Shown piece by piece: positions 19,488-31,609 of a DNA stretch of 64,000 bases (within the stretch, counting starts at the first letter, position 1; the number at the start of each line of letters is the position of its first letter). The translations under genes were made by a program, and so were the position numbers. The notes beneath the pieces were generated by a model that searched no databases, was not told the DNA's origin, and saw only the letters and a program-made list of their open reading frames with translations. Source of the stretch: Bremia lactucae (lineage: Eukaryota > Oomycota > Peronosporomycetes > Peronosporales > Peronosporaceae). The stretch is from the NCBI RefSeq assembly GCF_004359215.1, contig NC_090622.1:1951191-2015190 (forward strand). Direction: 5' to 3'.

Positions 19488-19939
19488 TGTAATGGTCATC
19501 CGTTACATAAGTAGTATTTTCTATGTAAGGAAAAAAAAATTCTTATTAAAATTTGACGTAATGATTCCAATATTACCAAATTTGGTGATATTGAAGCAAC
19601 AAGCCAACACTTCTGTTGATTTGTTCGTTTATGTTCAAATTAACCCCGCCAAGCGTTACTTGACACGTCTGAGTGGCGCACAAGGAGGCGCATTACATAC
19701 TTAACTTTTTTATGTATTGAAGTCAGATCGTTACGTAGGAACTCAATATATTAATAGTGTTTCACTTTTTCTCTTTACGAAAGCCTTGTATCGACCTCTA
19801 GTAGCTAAGACTTCTTAGCTACTTGTAACCATCCTCTGCACGTCAGTGTACGTGAAGTATTCGAGGCGCCTCACCTTCACTGTTATTAGTGCAGGTTGGA
19901 TAGAACTGAAGCAGTACTAGTGAATGATACCTTGTTACA
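19488..19939 (+). repeat. LTR-d solo copy
   Basis: It starts TGTAATGG and ends CTTGTTACA. It carries the landmarks CCAAATTTGGTGATATTG, CGTTACTTGACACGTC, GATCGTTACGTAGGAACT and CTAGTAGCTAAGACTTCTTA. No gag follows. Confidence 0.85.
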
Positions 19940-20429
19940 GTTTGGTTGTAGAATTTGAAGCAAATCAATATACCCCTTGGTTTTTAAGAAATAAATTTAA
20001 TAATTTGTTCATTAACAATGCCGTATTTCTTAATGCCCCTAAAGTCGCATCAATTCGACGAACTTGACCACAGCGTCATATGCCATGCGCTGTTTGAAAG
20101 CACTTTTATGCACCTAGTACGTAAAAGTGCCTGCCTCTTGAAATGATCGCATCAAGCTGTAATTCATACTTATATCCAATCAATATTGGATTGGTTCAAT
20201 TTTATGATCAACTCAGCCCATGTGACAGCGATTTAAATAGGCGTCAATCAACTTACTTCTAGATTCCTATTAATTTTGGCTCTAGAGCTAATTAAAAAGG
20301 AATGCATGTTTGCTAGAGAAGCTCCTAAGAAACAAATTTAATGATACATGGAGCGCGCTTGTAAGCACTCCAGCTCAGCCTTCAAAGTTCTTTACGGCGA
20401 GGCAGCCGAACTCTGCTTCTGCAACGAGG
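19940..20429. other. Spacer; nothing recognised
   Basis: AT-rich sequence without a supportable gene. It lies between two LTR-d copies in the same orientation but contains no gag or pol motif. Confidence 0.5.
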
Positions 20430-21103
20430 TGTACCGCTACATTAATATTATTTTCTATACGATTAATAATAGATATTATTCTTATACAAAATGGAAGAAA
20501 ATAAAGATGTAAAATTGTTATAACTTATTAATTTTGACTTGATTGTTCCAATATTACCAAATTTGGTAATATTGACAGAAAAGGACATTAGTTATGTTGA
20601 CTGGTTATTCTAAGGTTAAATCAACCCCTCAATCATTAAAAGACACGATTAGGCGGTGCGCAAAGATGCACCATAACTAGCTTGTTATAACACATTAAAG
20701 GCAGTAGGTAGTAGATCGTTACGTGAGTACTTAATACAGTCCTCCCTCGGATAAATTGTACCATCTTTTCAATCAGTTATCCGAGTTTAGTTATCGGATA
20801 ACAGTAAGTTTTAAGTTAGCGACCATATAGCGACCGCGGTGGACGTCGTAATCAATAAGTTTGCGGGGTTATAAGTTTTCAGAGGGTAATCTATCAGAGG
20901 GAAACCTGTATATTGATACAGTTTTACTTTCCTCGATAGTAAAGCCTAAGTATCGACCTCAAGTAGCTAAAATCAATTAGGTAATTGTAACCTTCTTCTG
21001 CACGTCTGTGTACGTGAAGTAATCGAGGCACCTCACCTTCATTGTAATTAGTGTAGATTGACTAGTACCGTTGTCAGTGCTTGCCAAAAGAAGTCTCGTT
21101 ACA
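20430..21103 (+). repeat. LTR-d copy carrying an inserted MITE
   Basis: Without the 172-base insertion (20737-20908) its length and landmarks match the other LTR-d copies: CCAAATTTGGTAATATTG, AAAGACACGATTAGGCGG, GATCGTTACGTG and the end TCTCGTTACA. No internal sequence follows, so it is a solo LTR. Confidence 0.8.
20737..20908. mobile_element. 172-bp MITE of Tc1/mariner type
   Basis: The insert begins CAGTCCTCCCTCGG and ends with the complement of CAGGTTTCCCTCTG. The terminal inverted repeats match at about 16 of 21 positions. TA lies on both sides (20735-20736 and 20909-20910). Removing the insert plus one TA restores AATATATT, which is the sequence in the sister LTR-d near 19770. It encodes nothing. 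The TA duplication and CAG ends suggest mobilisation by a Tc1/mariner transposase. Confidence 0.8.
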
Positions 21104-22084
21104 GCTTCGGCATTAAGCCCTTAGAGCTACAGCAGTAAGAAAATCGATCACAGTTCAATTAAAAGGAATTCTACAGCTTTGTTACAAGCAATGGTAGTAA
21201 AATCAAATAAGAAAATTCTGTGCGAAGAGACATAAATCTTTTAGAAATATTTGGATTTGTACATCTATCACAACCACCTAAATAATTTATCTGAAGCACA
21301 TAAGAATACAACGTGCTTGAAAAAATGTATGTCGCTTTCACGGTGTGAAGGCTTTTTATGATGCCGATACTGCCTGCTAAAGCGTTGCGTGCGCTTAAAC
21401 TAAAATTATTCAGATTAACTTTCCCTTACGCCCGGCAAAACATCGCTTTCTTGGTGCGTTCTGAAGACGTTAGTGACGAGCATAGGTGACGAAGGGCAAA
21501 TGAACGCATAGCGAGGTATAGAGCATATTTCGCCGAAGGAAATTGCTTTTAAATTCTTTTCAGCGGCCACTCCAGTCGTATATTAAATCGCAGAGACTTA
21601 AATATAACAAGTCAAATTTTAACGCTCGTTGTAATAGCCAATGCGGTATTTATTAAGTATGGGTATAACGCCTGTAAAAAAAATTGAAAGAATATCGTGC
21701 AACTGAAAATTAGTATCAAATCGGACATGCACTTCATCTTGAAGCTGAGAGGGCTTGCGAACACTCACACAATAAATTAGAGTTACCATAATAATTGGAT
21801 CAATTTCGATATTATTTTGGCTTACAGAAGACATTATCCGTTGCCTAATATATCTTTTTAATGAATAAATGACTTAAGCTAGAGGCAAAAGTCCGACTGC
21901 GCGAGGATGTGGCTTACGGTGGCCAACAGTAATCAAGCTCAAAACATGACGATCGGACCATGTAGTAACCCTTCTTTTCTCGGATAGTGTACAGCAGATG
22001 CATAGGTAGCAGCACTTGTAAAGGGATTCACTTCGTTTAGCGGGAGCTACTTAATAGTCCAGTGGTCTTTAGAACAGAGTGGCT
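21104..22084. other. Spacer; nothing recognised
   Basis: No frame with a family motif and no LTR block is visible. The frame at 21619-21834 has no support. Confidence 0.5.
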
Positions 22085-22382
22085 ACAAATATTAAGGGAA
22101 TTCCTTAGGAAGGTTTAGTACTCTCACTGATCGTAGCGCAAGCCTTAGATAGGCAAGACACTCCGTTTGGGAACTAAACTATATTTATGTTAGAATACAA
22201 ACATCTTACGCTAATTACATAAAAAAGATTTCGGCCACCAGATCTCTATTTGGTGGCTGCCACGCGTATTTCCTGTAACTTATCGGATTTAAATGGTGTT
22301 ACCTTTTAAAATAGAAAACGTGTAATTTACTCATAATGCAAATTGTACTACATTAAAGGTTTAAAAATCGAAGTACCCTCCT
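22085..22382 (-). repeat. LTR-c copy, diverged
   Basis: It shares the blocks CCTTAGGAAGG, CGCAAGCCTTAG, TTCGGCCACCAGAT and AATTTACTCATAATG with 62881-63155. The LTR start has drifted. Confidence 0.7.
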
Positions 22383-22479
22383 CCATCGGACGTGTTGCCA
22401 GAGAATTTCAGCATTCACTTTTTCCTCTTTTGGGTTTTGGTATTGAACAGCTAAACTAACGGTTGTGTATCTCACACTT

Positions 22480-23300
22480 ATGTCTTATTATGAGTCATCG
22501 GATCTTAGTTTCTTTCTTGAAGACGATGAGACGTGGACTAGTCATATTCTGTCTGAGGACAAAGACGAGGATTCCCACAGATTTTACAATTTTATAAGGC
22601 ACCATTTCCTTATCTTTTTTTACAGTTGGATCATCAAATAGCAACACGCTTTGGCGTAAACTCGAATTTCGTCGGGCTCCAAATGTATTCCCATACCGTG
22701 TGTCGTGGATGATTTGACCGCATTATGCATCATACCGAGCCTCGTTTCTAATATAGAAATCAACTAGCTCGATGAAAAGCAAGAGCAAGCAATCCTCAAG
22801 GAGGAGCGAGCTCGTAATCGGGCTGAGGCCCTTGCGAAAGCAAAGTCTCATGTTGATATCGATTCATACCACTTAGTGTAGAAAAGGTCTTTCGAGAGGT
22901 TGCGGGACAATCCTTGTCATTGTGGACTTCTATATCAAAGGCAAGTACGCCTCAAATTTATTAGAAAAGGCGCGCCGCTGTCCGTGAGACCTTAATCCAA
23001 TGCTGATGACGCCGCGTCATTTTTTTGACACGTCTGCGTAATCAAGCACGTGGTGCCGCTGTGTCTTTAGTAATGGAATTTCCAATGTATTAACATCCGA
23101 ACGCGTCAGAAGACGACAACTTAATTTCGTTCGTTCGATGTTTCCACCGGGCCCGTCGACAATAATAATTTTGGCATCTTAGAGACCCGGTCGATGCGGA
23201 CGACATTCGACTCGAACGAATGATTCGCTTTGATTTCGCAAACCTACGGCCAAATTTTATAATAATCGCGGCGTATCGGCCAAAATACGAGACTAGGCTA
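22480..23300 (+). pseudogene. aORF-C, copy 1: decayed antisense accessory ORF
   Basis: ATG 22480 opens an acidic N terminus (MSYYESSDLSFFLEDDE). After a broken stretch the C-type pattern continues: VVDDLTALC, INQLDEKQEQAILKEERAR, AEALAKAKSH, then LNPMLMTPRHF. The same order occurs on the minus strand at 38500-37592 and on the plus strand at 63390-64000. It begins about 100 bases inside the LTR-c, as expected for an aORF. Many stops are present. Confidence 0.6.
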
Positions 23301-24149
23301 GTCATTACTCAAGTGCTTTAATGCTTCAATTGCGCATGCAACCGTGGTACCAAGCCACATTAAGGCCGAAACACCATCCATTGCGTCGTTCGTGTGTAAT
23401 AGAAAACGTTGATGGTGATGTTAGCCTTGAGATTATTCAAACGCTACATGCCCTAGACGAAATGTCTGTAGACGAGTTTGTGTTGGAATATTTGGTATAT
23501 AATTAAAACGTTCGACCAGGTTTCAAGGCTAATGGCTTATCTGAGATGGTGGTCGTTCGTTCAGACATTGCATTGAACTCATCGTCGCTTTAAGCGAAGC
23601 CGTCCATAAAGTCACAAAAGTGTTTTTTTTTCGTAGTAGATCAATAATTCTCTCAATTCTTTTAATTGCTTTTTTTCCATTGCTAAAAGAATTTCATGAC
23701 GGTGTGCCATTCTCCACCGACTATTTCTTAATTCCTGCAAGAGAGATATGTGATTAATTATTTGACATCCAATTTGGGGATATTTAACTCAAAAGCCTCA
23801 TCAAAATCACATCACGTTCCATCCAGCAAGTCTAACCCGCAATGCATTGACGTATTGCCAACAGTGTCAAAATTATCACTTAGTGAGGCGCCATCTCGGC
23901 GAACCTTACTCAGTAGTAGATTCAAATGTACAATTGAGAAATCGTACCCCTACTAATTTAAATGCCCACAATGCTTTCAGGATTTACTGATTAGTGATCG
24001 CAACGAGCATCCCTCAACGAAGTCCGTGCCGTTCCACTAACAATATATGAACAACGCTCAAGATTATTGTTATATACATTGGATTTGCTCAGACATTCAA
24101 ATATCCAGCACACTGACGACTCTGTTAGTGGCTTTCGTGCTCTTTTATC

Positions 24150-24850
24150 TGGCAAACTTGAGTCCATGACTACCAGAAAGCTTCGCTAGGAAGATTGCGC
24201 GTTGCGCAAAATGTCTTAGACCTCCGATCGATTCGAGTCTTATGGCGTTTAAGTTTGGTATCTCGAATCCAAACCCAAGATAAGACAGCATTCGATACTC
24301 TCAAAGTCGAAGTACCTTATATATCTAAGTTTAAAGGAGCTTTTTGCACGATTCCTAATCGCTAAACGAAAAGTGATCGAAGCACCCTCGTGCGCTTTTA
24401 GAGCTTCAGCAAATCGCTGACTCAATTCAAAGGAGCGATGTCGAGCATAATAACACTGGGTTCGAAAAATTGAACAAGGCTTATCGAAGCCACTAAAAAC
24501 TGCCTTGGTGACTAACAAGCCGGGCTGGTACTCACGTCCCATTATATTGAGCAGCAAGCTCTTCAAGGATGAGCCCTGTTTTTTTTTACCTCATAGAGGT
24601 TCAACAGAGCCTAGGATCTCCAGTAGCGGGCGTGGCTCCTTGCTGGGTTTCCGCTTGCCCGACGGACCGCGATATTCGAAAGTCAAGTTTTGCGACTAAC
24701 TTCAAATCTACACGATATTCGCTTGAAACGCCAGGGTTACGAAAGGCTAAACATCGGCTGGCCCTTCTGGAGAAGCTGATGCTGAGCGATCCTCGTTGCG
24801 TGCGTAATTTCCCTGTTCTCCAAGTCCATATCATGGTGGGATGAGATTGT
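24150..24850 (-). pseudogene. Gag-protease scrap of the truncated LTR-c element
   Basis: The minus strand reads YFDFESIECCLILGLDSRY, matching FDSMERCLVLDLDSRYDLI in the LTR-c element at 56400. This is the C-terminal half of a gypsy protease (ILGxPWL region). The upstream part matches 56640-56860, including the block CTCATAGAGGTTCAACAGAG. Confidence 0.6.
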
Positions 24851-25239
24851 CGGAGGTAAGTCTTTCACCTTTCTGGTCACCCCCACCTGATCGACGCTCG
24901 ACTCGTCATATAGTCGGGATGTGTGTCAGTACATCAGGAAATTAAGCTAGGTTACAATTCTCCCATCGGTCTCTGTAGACGGGTGGGGATATGTGGTCTT
25001 GTCTGAATCAATATACCGTTTCAGACTATCCACATAAAAGAGGGATGCGTCTTATATACGATAGAAAAAAATAAGCCTTTAAATTAGATCTTCAACCTCC
25101 TCAACCACCGTAAACGCGGCAGTAATTTGAAGTACCTCCAGGTAGTACAGAAACTCTACATTTAACTAGAGTAGCAGTGCTTTATTTTTAAGTAGAGTAG
25201 CAGTACTTTATACTTCTTTTTCTCCCACTCAAAAGCGCT

Positions 25240-26398
25240 CAATGGTTTTGCGACCAAAATTGTCTGCATATTGTTTTCGCTTGTCCTGTTCGCTTGCAAT
25301 CGCGTCACGGACTTTTCATGTAATGGCTAATCCCTCATCTACAATGCGTTGAGCCTTGCTCACGCTTTTAGCATCAAACTCAACTATGACACCGCCGAGA
25401 GGTCGGCCATAGGTCATAGTTGCCAATAACGAAACGCCCTTATCGTCTAGGAGCATAAGCATCTCCTGCCTTGACTTGTCATAGGTGTCGTGACCACTGC
25501 TAAACCGGCAGGGTCACCAGGGCAAGTTCCGTCGTAGACATGATACCCTCACGGATCATCGTCATATTGACAAAACTGTGTCTTCTATCGCACCAAGCGA
25601 AGTAAGGGGTCCTACTCCACTAAGACTCAGGCTGCGCTCAAACGAGACTAGCGTTCGAGGATAGCGCAGTCCGTTTGTATTAAACGGTGTTTCGTCCGTA
25701 CTGGTGTAGACACTATTTTAATAGCGGACACCACTAAAGGAAAATGTTTGATCCATTCCTTGAGAGCAGCTTACATGCGCAATGCATCCCCCACGACCCG
25801 ATTGGCACGTTCTATTTGGTATCGGTCTAAGGATAATGGGCTGTTGATATGTGAAGCTTGTTGCCCAGCAGCACAAGCACATAACGCTTAAAACCCATCG
25901 TTAATCATAGATCTCAGTCACATACAATAGACTCGAGCAATCCGTATAGTCAACACATGTGATCTCGGAATAAGAGAGCTGCCTCCTTGCCTGAGATCGT
26001 GGCGCTTCATGGATGTAAATGCACCATTTTGCTCGGTAGGCAACAATCTTCTTCCGACCCTTGTGGTCAGGGGTATGCCAAACATGAAGTCCCCACTGAA
26101 CGACTTTCAACAACTAGTTGGAATCGGCAGCGGCTAGAATTGCGCACTGCTGGAGGACGGTGCAAGTTTTATAAGCTTACACTGCTCGCTGGCGCGTAAA
26201 TTATTGGCCACCCATGTGTGCATCATGGTGCTTGTGAGCGATCATCAGCTTAAGATCTGTGTCATGATAGACATAGATTCTCAAGGGATCACGAGGTGAC
26301 AGATGATACCATAACAGACCATCGCTGTGACCAAATCGACTTAAGTTTGCCTTTAGGTGCGACGGATGGAAGAGCTTTTGTCCGCCGAAGTGATTCAA
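25240..26398 (-). pseudogene. Integrase remnant, zinc-binding end plus C-terminal tail
   Basis: The N terminus (26398 leftward) contains DTDLKLMIAHKHHDAHMGGQ, the HHCC zinc-binding start, with the second His replaced by Gln. The far end (25250-25560) matches HSFVNMTM.REGIMS of the element at 52590. ALKEWIKHFPLVVSAI near 25730-25780 corresponds to EWSKQLPFVEYAI. The catalytic core is not readable. Confidence 0.65.
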
Positions 26399-26499
26399 CA
26401 GCAGTCGACTATGATCTTCCTGATGGTAGCTCTTTTTTATTTCAGAGGCATGCCTTCATGGCTACCAGCGTTGACAGCTGAAATTGTGCTTTAGCACTA

Positions 26500-26936
26500 G
26501 GCACACTTTCCTGGTGTCTTACCTTAAGGTCTGGTTTGCGCGATAACGCGTCAGCCAAGCCATCCGACTTATCCGGCTTGTATTTATTTACGAAAATTAA
26601 TTCCAGGGAAGAATGAATGCCATCGTCCCGTTCTAGGCGAGGTGCGGTGAGTTTGTTGGGGTCCGCAGTGATGCGTTATCCGTATAAATCACAAATCGTT
26701 CGGTGCTCATCAGGTGTATTCGAAACTTTACAAGAGCATAAGCAGCTTTTTGTCATGCACAGAGTAATTCGGTTTCGCAGCTTTTTAGAGCCAGGAATGA
26801 CACGCTCAACGCCGTCGTCATCCTTATGCATGAGCGCTATACCGATTTTAAAATTGCTTGCATCGTAGATGACGCTAGAGGGATCATCCGTGTCTGGCAG
26901 TGCCAAGATCGGTGCCTCAACAAGGAATTGCTTCAC
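26500..26936 (-). pseudogene. RNase H remnant
   Basis: The frame MKQFLVEAPILALPDTDDPSSVIYDASNFKIGIALM has the first RNase H strand with its catalytic Asp in YDASNF. The remainder (26580-26500) shows traces of the LSRKPD linker in broken frames. Confidence 0.75.
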
Positions 26937-26987
26937 TGATGTGAACGCATCTATTTCTTCTTTTGACCAAACTCATTCTGCAACGTT

Positions 26988-27990
26988 TTAAAAGAGATCA
27001 GACAAAGGCGTAATACGCTCTGCATAAATCTTGCTATACTTATGCAAGTAATTAGTGAGCCCTCGGAATTGGCGTAATTTCTTCACATCTCGTGGGATCG
27101 GCCATTCCTTTACAGATTTCACCTTGTCTGGGTATTCTGGTTCATGGGAGCCTACGATGCAGCCCAGCACAGATATTCCGGAAACTCCTTCGACGCTCGT
27201 TCACGAGTTGAAGTACAATCGGGCGTCACCCGGAGTCTGCAACATAGCATCCAAATGACGTTTGTGCGACTCTATTTAGCTCAACCCGTCTGCGTCCCTA
27301 CTATGCACGAATATAGTGTCAAAGAAATGGGGTGCGTAGGCACGGTGCTAAAGCATCGCGTGAGCCACCACTCGATTATATGTCGCAGGTGTAATTTTCA
27401 ACCTTGTAGCATCACAAGCCACTTCCAAAGCGTACCACTTGGGGTGATTACTGCCATTTGGTTTCATCGGTCTTCCTCGTAAATACCTAATAGTAGCCAT
27501 CTTTCAAATCCAACGCGGATTAAATAGTTGATTTTCCCATTAAGTTCAGCAAAACATCTTTCCACGGGATAGGCGCTTGCGCCGGTATGGTGCCGTATTC
27601 AGCTTTTTGTAAGCGTGAGCCACACGCCATTTACCTGTGGCCTTAACCACACAGACAGTCGGGCTGCAGTGAGGCGACTTGCTCTCACTTACATGTGCCT
27701 TGGCTCGCTTGTTGAGGGACTCATCGATATAGCGGACTTGTTTCTTCGGCAACGGTCATTTCGTGGTGACACAATACTTGATGCCAGGTTCAAAATCAAC
27801 TCGTGCCCGATGACCCTATCGGCTGGTTGGTGGCTCGGCACTTCTTTTGGGAACACTAGACAGTGTTTTCGCAGAGATTCAAAAACGGGCTGTCTTTCAA
27901 GGCAGCCCAGCTCTGAACAGCGAGTCTTTTCTTGTATGCCTCTACGACACTCTCGGTGAATGCTTCTATGTGCATTCACATACACAACGG
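26988..27990 (-). pseudogene. Reverse transcriptase remnant
   Basis: The N-terminal part shows SPHCSPTVCVVKATGKWRVAH and YKKLN (27752-27546). The middle shows broken SALDLKDGYY, and the thumb/connection shows IVGSHEPEYPDKVKSVKEWP and LRQFRGLTNYLHKYSKIYAE (27170-26988). The YFDD region near 27290 is destroyed by stops. It is homologous to 50890-51600. Confidence 0.75.
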
Positions 27991-28650
27991 TAGGTCACTA
28001 TGTGAACCTCATTCGAATGACAGGTCAAATAACTTCACATGTAGATATTCCATTAAGTACTTAACGGGTGTGTAACACAAGGCAGCTAGCCTGTTACAGT
28101 CTCTCGAGGATATGTGATACTTTAGTCCAGCTTCATTGAACTTGCTTGAGAAATAGGCAGCAGCTCCAGACCCGAGCATAGTCCCTAACTCAGGTACGAC
28201 ATGATTTTTTTTGAGGCGATATACATTTGTAATGTTCCAGTAGTCCGTTCGAAGTTATTGATCGAGCTTAGATGTAGTCGATTTCTCTAGTTTTATTAAG
28301 GCTCGGGCACATTACTTGCAGTTAGATTGTTAGCTAACCGCAGAAAGGTTTTCATCTAGACACCTACAATCTATTAGGCTTTCAACTCTTTCCCCACAAA
28401 CATGTCCTCAATTTTATGTTTCCTTAGGAAAATTTATTAAAATTTAATGTTTTACATGTTATTTTCGTCTTACGTCGCAATATGGAAAGACCAAAAAATC
28501 TATTTTCAAGCACAATTCGTAGAAGTGGCAAGCAGATACTACTGCACAAACATCGACCTACCAAGCGCTTCTTGATCCGTGCTGCGAGGCTGCCGTCCGC
28601 GTTGCCTTCGAAGTATTCTATAAATCTTATCCAGGCAGGCATTTATCTGT
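27991..28650. other. Spacer; nothing recognised
   Basis: No family motif in either strand. The overlapping frames 28424-28642 and 28482-28784 have no support as genes. Confidence 0.45.
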
Positions 28651-28659
28651 GCAATCTCG

Positions 28660-29072
28660 CTCACGCTTGCCCTGTTTTGAACAAGATGCTCGGCTCGAGC
28701 CCTAAATTCGGCATGTGGCGGCTCAACTTTTGCCTGAGCCGGGTATTTAAGACCTCATACGGCCCTAGAATTAATGAGTCGTGAGCTTGAGCACTAAAGC
28801 CCAAGCTTGGCACGTCCGGCTAAGTTGGACACGCCAAATTCCAATTTCGTCGCATCCACCTTGATGCGGCAAGCTTCAATGGCATCGTCTAATTCGACGA
28901 ACTATCTTAAAAGAGAGTCGCCTTCGACTGCCTTGAACTAAGGTGCAGTCGAAGGCGTCTTGTCGAAGGCGTCCCTTTTTTTTTCGGGTCGACGTGGAAG
29001 CGTCAGTCCACTAGCATCATGTAGATGCTGCTGTCTCAGCAGTTTCAACTGTTGAGCACCTGTTCTCTCAAC
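28660..29072 (-). pseudogene. Gag fragment of LTR-d type
   Basis: DNA matches the gag segments at 17820-18250 and 49080-49400 almost block for block: the CGGCTAAGTTGGACACGCC, GAGCCCTAAATTCGGCA and CAACTGTTGAGCACCTGTTC regions. It ends abruptly against an LTR-d piece. A perfect 13-bp stem (28919-28931 with 28945-28957) sits inside it. Confidence 0.7.
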
Positions 29073-29302
29073 AAGCTAGCTGTATATGGCGCACCGCACA
29101 TTCGTGTCTTGTGACGATTGGCGAAATTAATTCAAACTTAAACGACCAAATCAATAGAACTGTTTTTTTGTTGCTTCGATATTACCAGATTTGGCAATAT
29201 TGGAACCATCAAGTCAAAATTAATCAAGAAAATAATTTTGTTCTTTTTATTTATTTCTTCTTACAGGAGATAATATTTAGTATCCTCTTGTAGGAAAAGA
29301 AA
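29073..29302 (-). repeat. LTR-d fragment
   Basis: It contains GCGCACCGCACATTCGTGTC, GACGATTGGCG, the CCAGATTTGGCAATATTGG palindrome and the T-rich end. It is truncated on its left side by the gag fragment. Confidence 0.7.
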
Positions 29303-29393
29303 CGGTACAAATTGCGCTCTATTTCAAAATCTGCTCTTATATCTGAATCATTCATAGAAACTTGGTCAAACGAAAAATTATGCGTACTTTCTA

Positions 29394-29808
29394 TGTAACG
29401 GTGCATTACGACTTATACTGCTTCAGTTGCGAGTGGTGCCTTTCGTCACTTAACGTACACTAGTACGTGTAGAGGAACACTTCTCTTTAAGACAACTACT
29501 TCAAAGAGGGTCAAATGAAAACTGTAATAATATAATTAAGTTTCTCTTCTTTCTAACGATTAATGCTAACTTAATTACAAACAAATGCTAAACATGCAAT
29601 TGTAATCTTATCTGTCTCTCTCTTTGTTTACATTTACAGCTGATCGGTCAGCAGTATAAATAGATATAACGGCTTATACCTATTTATTGGTGAGACTCCC
29701 GAGCATTACTATATAAAGTAATATTCTCCAAATACTATCTATCTTTATGATAATATATAAATAAACAACCTTAAGTGTTAATTTCGTGTAACGATACACC
29801 CCGTTACA
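29394..29808 (-). repeat. LTR-b, 3' LTR of a minus-strand element
   Basis: It runs from TGTAACGG (29394) to CCCCGTTACA (29808). On the element strand it begins TGTAACGGGGTGTA and folds against TCGTTACA. The inner flank (29809-29820) is pyrimidine-rich, the complement of a purine tract. Confidence 0.88.
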
Positions 29809-29879
29809 TAACCCTTCCCCTAAACGACAATCACTCTGACTTTCATTGGATAGAGTAGTCACTATGTGACCACTAAATT

Positions 29880-31609
29880 CTAAAATCATGTTGATTGGTC
29901 AGAACCATCATTTTAATTCCATCGCATAAAGAATAAATCCATACGGGGTGCTGGTAGTGCGGCGCCTTCGGTTGCGGTTCATGCAGCCGCAGGTGACGCA
30001 CTAATGTCTCTTGCGGCAGACGTTCCGTCTGCCGTAGTATCTTCTTCTCGCGCAACACTAGATGTGCGGGTGCACGTGGTGGTTTTCCACGCGAGTTCGA
30101 CCCCTCTTTGGAGGTCGACTACGAATGCGAGTCGGACGAAATGGGCCGACTCGGGGATAATAGAACAGCCGTCTGATAGACGTCAGGTGGCTGACTATGA
30201 GCCTTCGAAAGAGAGGGCTCATTCTGATAGACGAGTTAATAGTATGTTTGGTTCCGACGATGAGGATGATTCCTCATCGCACCGTTCCGTCTCCCGTACG
30301 GTCACCTGCACCTGTTTCTGTGGAAGGTAATGACGATGGCACAAGCCATCGAAGAAAAAGTTCTTGTGGCCCCCCTGCTTCAGTGGATACCACTCGGGGG
30401 AGTGAAGACAGTAAAATGTCTCGTCTCGCCCTTGACAAGAAGCCGTAGCTTTTGCTTGAACGGCTAATCAATAGCTTGTCTGGAGAGACTACTCCTCACA
30501 ATAATAATCCCTTATATATTGCGACAAAGCTACATGGCCTTGATCCCAACGCGAAGAACTTTCGCGCTAAGGAAGATTTTTTTCTCGATGCTTTTTTCAA
30601 GCATCGATGCTATAGTGGCAACAAAAAGTGAAATAAAGTCTCGCTTATGCAAGCCTGGACCGCGTTCATTCGCAATGTCAAAGACATTAGGACGCGAAGC
30701 CTGGCTTTAAAAACGAAACGCGATTCGCGTTAAGTTTGAGAAACGAACTCCAACCGGTGCAAGGTATAAATGGCATCGGTTGTCACGTGAGGCAGGACTT
30801 CCATGCCCCACGTAGGGTGATCCCTGTCCGTGTTGTGTTGACAACACCAAGCGAGTGGAAGCGGATGTCTATTCCCTCTTTCTTCGCCCGGGGAAGGGCT
30901 CGCATCTCTATCGAGATGCGCGATGCGATTGACGTTTTGCAATCGATTTACAGGCGCCAGGGGCGCGTGTTTTCCGATGGATCTTTTTATCCATCGGATA
31001 GGTCTCTTCATACTGACGGACGAGGTCCTCAACTATAGCAACCAGCTGGGAACGAGGCTCCCAGCTGTCATGTAAAGGTGGATTACCGCGCCAGCGAACA
31101 AGATAACTCGTTCGCTGCCCCCTTACATCACAATGGTTATGGATACGTTCCACAATATAACTTTGACCACCGTGGGAATCCACCAATGGTTGTGGTGGAG
31201 AGGAAAAATTAGATCCGAACCGTGTGTATGATATAGAGTCGAAGATCGACAAATCGATCGCTTCTTCCATGATTTGGAGGAGGGACTTGTCCACGAGCGT
31301 GGCAATCGTCGCTTGTTGGAGTAGGCGGTGCAGGCTCACCATATCGAGCGGTCGGAAGATCGTTCGAAGAGTGCGTACTTCATGTTGGAGTACGAACGGA
31401 ACTATCACGCTCTTCGTGATGAGCTGTCGTCAGCTCATCGCAGTTTCGAGGATACTCGGAAGTGGCATGAGAAACTTCAAATCCAACATGAGAATCTAGT
31501 TCGCGATCACAAGAATCTTTTAGGGATTCTTGAAAAGGGTGGTCAGATCCGTCCTCGGAAGAAACCGCGTACTGATGGTACGGGCGGAGCCGACCAACAT
31601 AAAACGTAG
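29880..31609 (+). pseudogene. aORF-B, copy 1: antisense accessory ORF
   Basis: Plus-strand frames run from the LTR-b toward pol: a Ser/Ala N terminus (LAADVPSAVVSSS), an acidic NSMFGSDDEDDSS, then TKLHGLDPNAKNFRAKEDFF and MQAWTAFIRNVKDI. Then comes a Cys/His block CHVRQDFH with EWKRMSIPSFFARG. A coiled-coil end follows (YERNYHALRDELSSAH, HEKLQIQHENLVRDHKNLLG) with RKKPRTDG. Stops at two positions are shared with copy 2 at 40346-42041. The coiled-coil part is antisense to the integrase tail (31380-31760, minus). The reading frame is broken, so I call it a pseudogene of a real accessory gene. Confidence 0.65.
30908..31120 (-). pseudogene. Chromodomain of the LTR-b element, copy 1
   Basis: The minus-strand frame reads SYIVERIHNHCDVRGQRTSY then LVRWRGNPPLHDSWEPRSQL and AIVEDLVRQYEE, which is a Ty3/gypsy chromodomain. 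It lies antisense to the Cys/His block to coiled-coil part of aORF-B. The equivalent in copy 2 is at about 41339-41620. Confidence 0.82.

Larger units (their letters stand above)
22085..24850 (-). mobile_element. Truncated LTR-c element (3' LTR, antisense ORF, protease and gag scraps)
   Basis: On the minus strand the remnants are gag/protease scraps at 24150-24850, then a gap where RT, RNase H and integrase should be, then the antisense ORF region and the 3' LTR-c (22085-22382). The protease scrap matches the one at 56300-56640. The copy is internally deleted and old. Confidence 0.7.
25050..27990 (-). mobile_element. Pol remnant of an LTR-d/e-like element
   Basis: Integrase tail, integrase, RNase H and RT remnants follow one another in the expected minus-strand order. 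They match the plus-strand element at 51049-52823 more closely than the LTR-b pol. No LTR is directly attached on the left. Confidence 0.7.

Noticed and set aside
19939..19960. Primer-binding site after the LTR-d at 19939
   Set aside because: GTTTGGTTGTAG has only a weak match to TGGTAGCACT and no gag follows.
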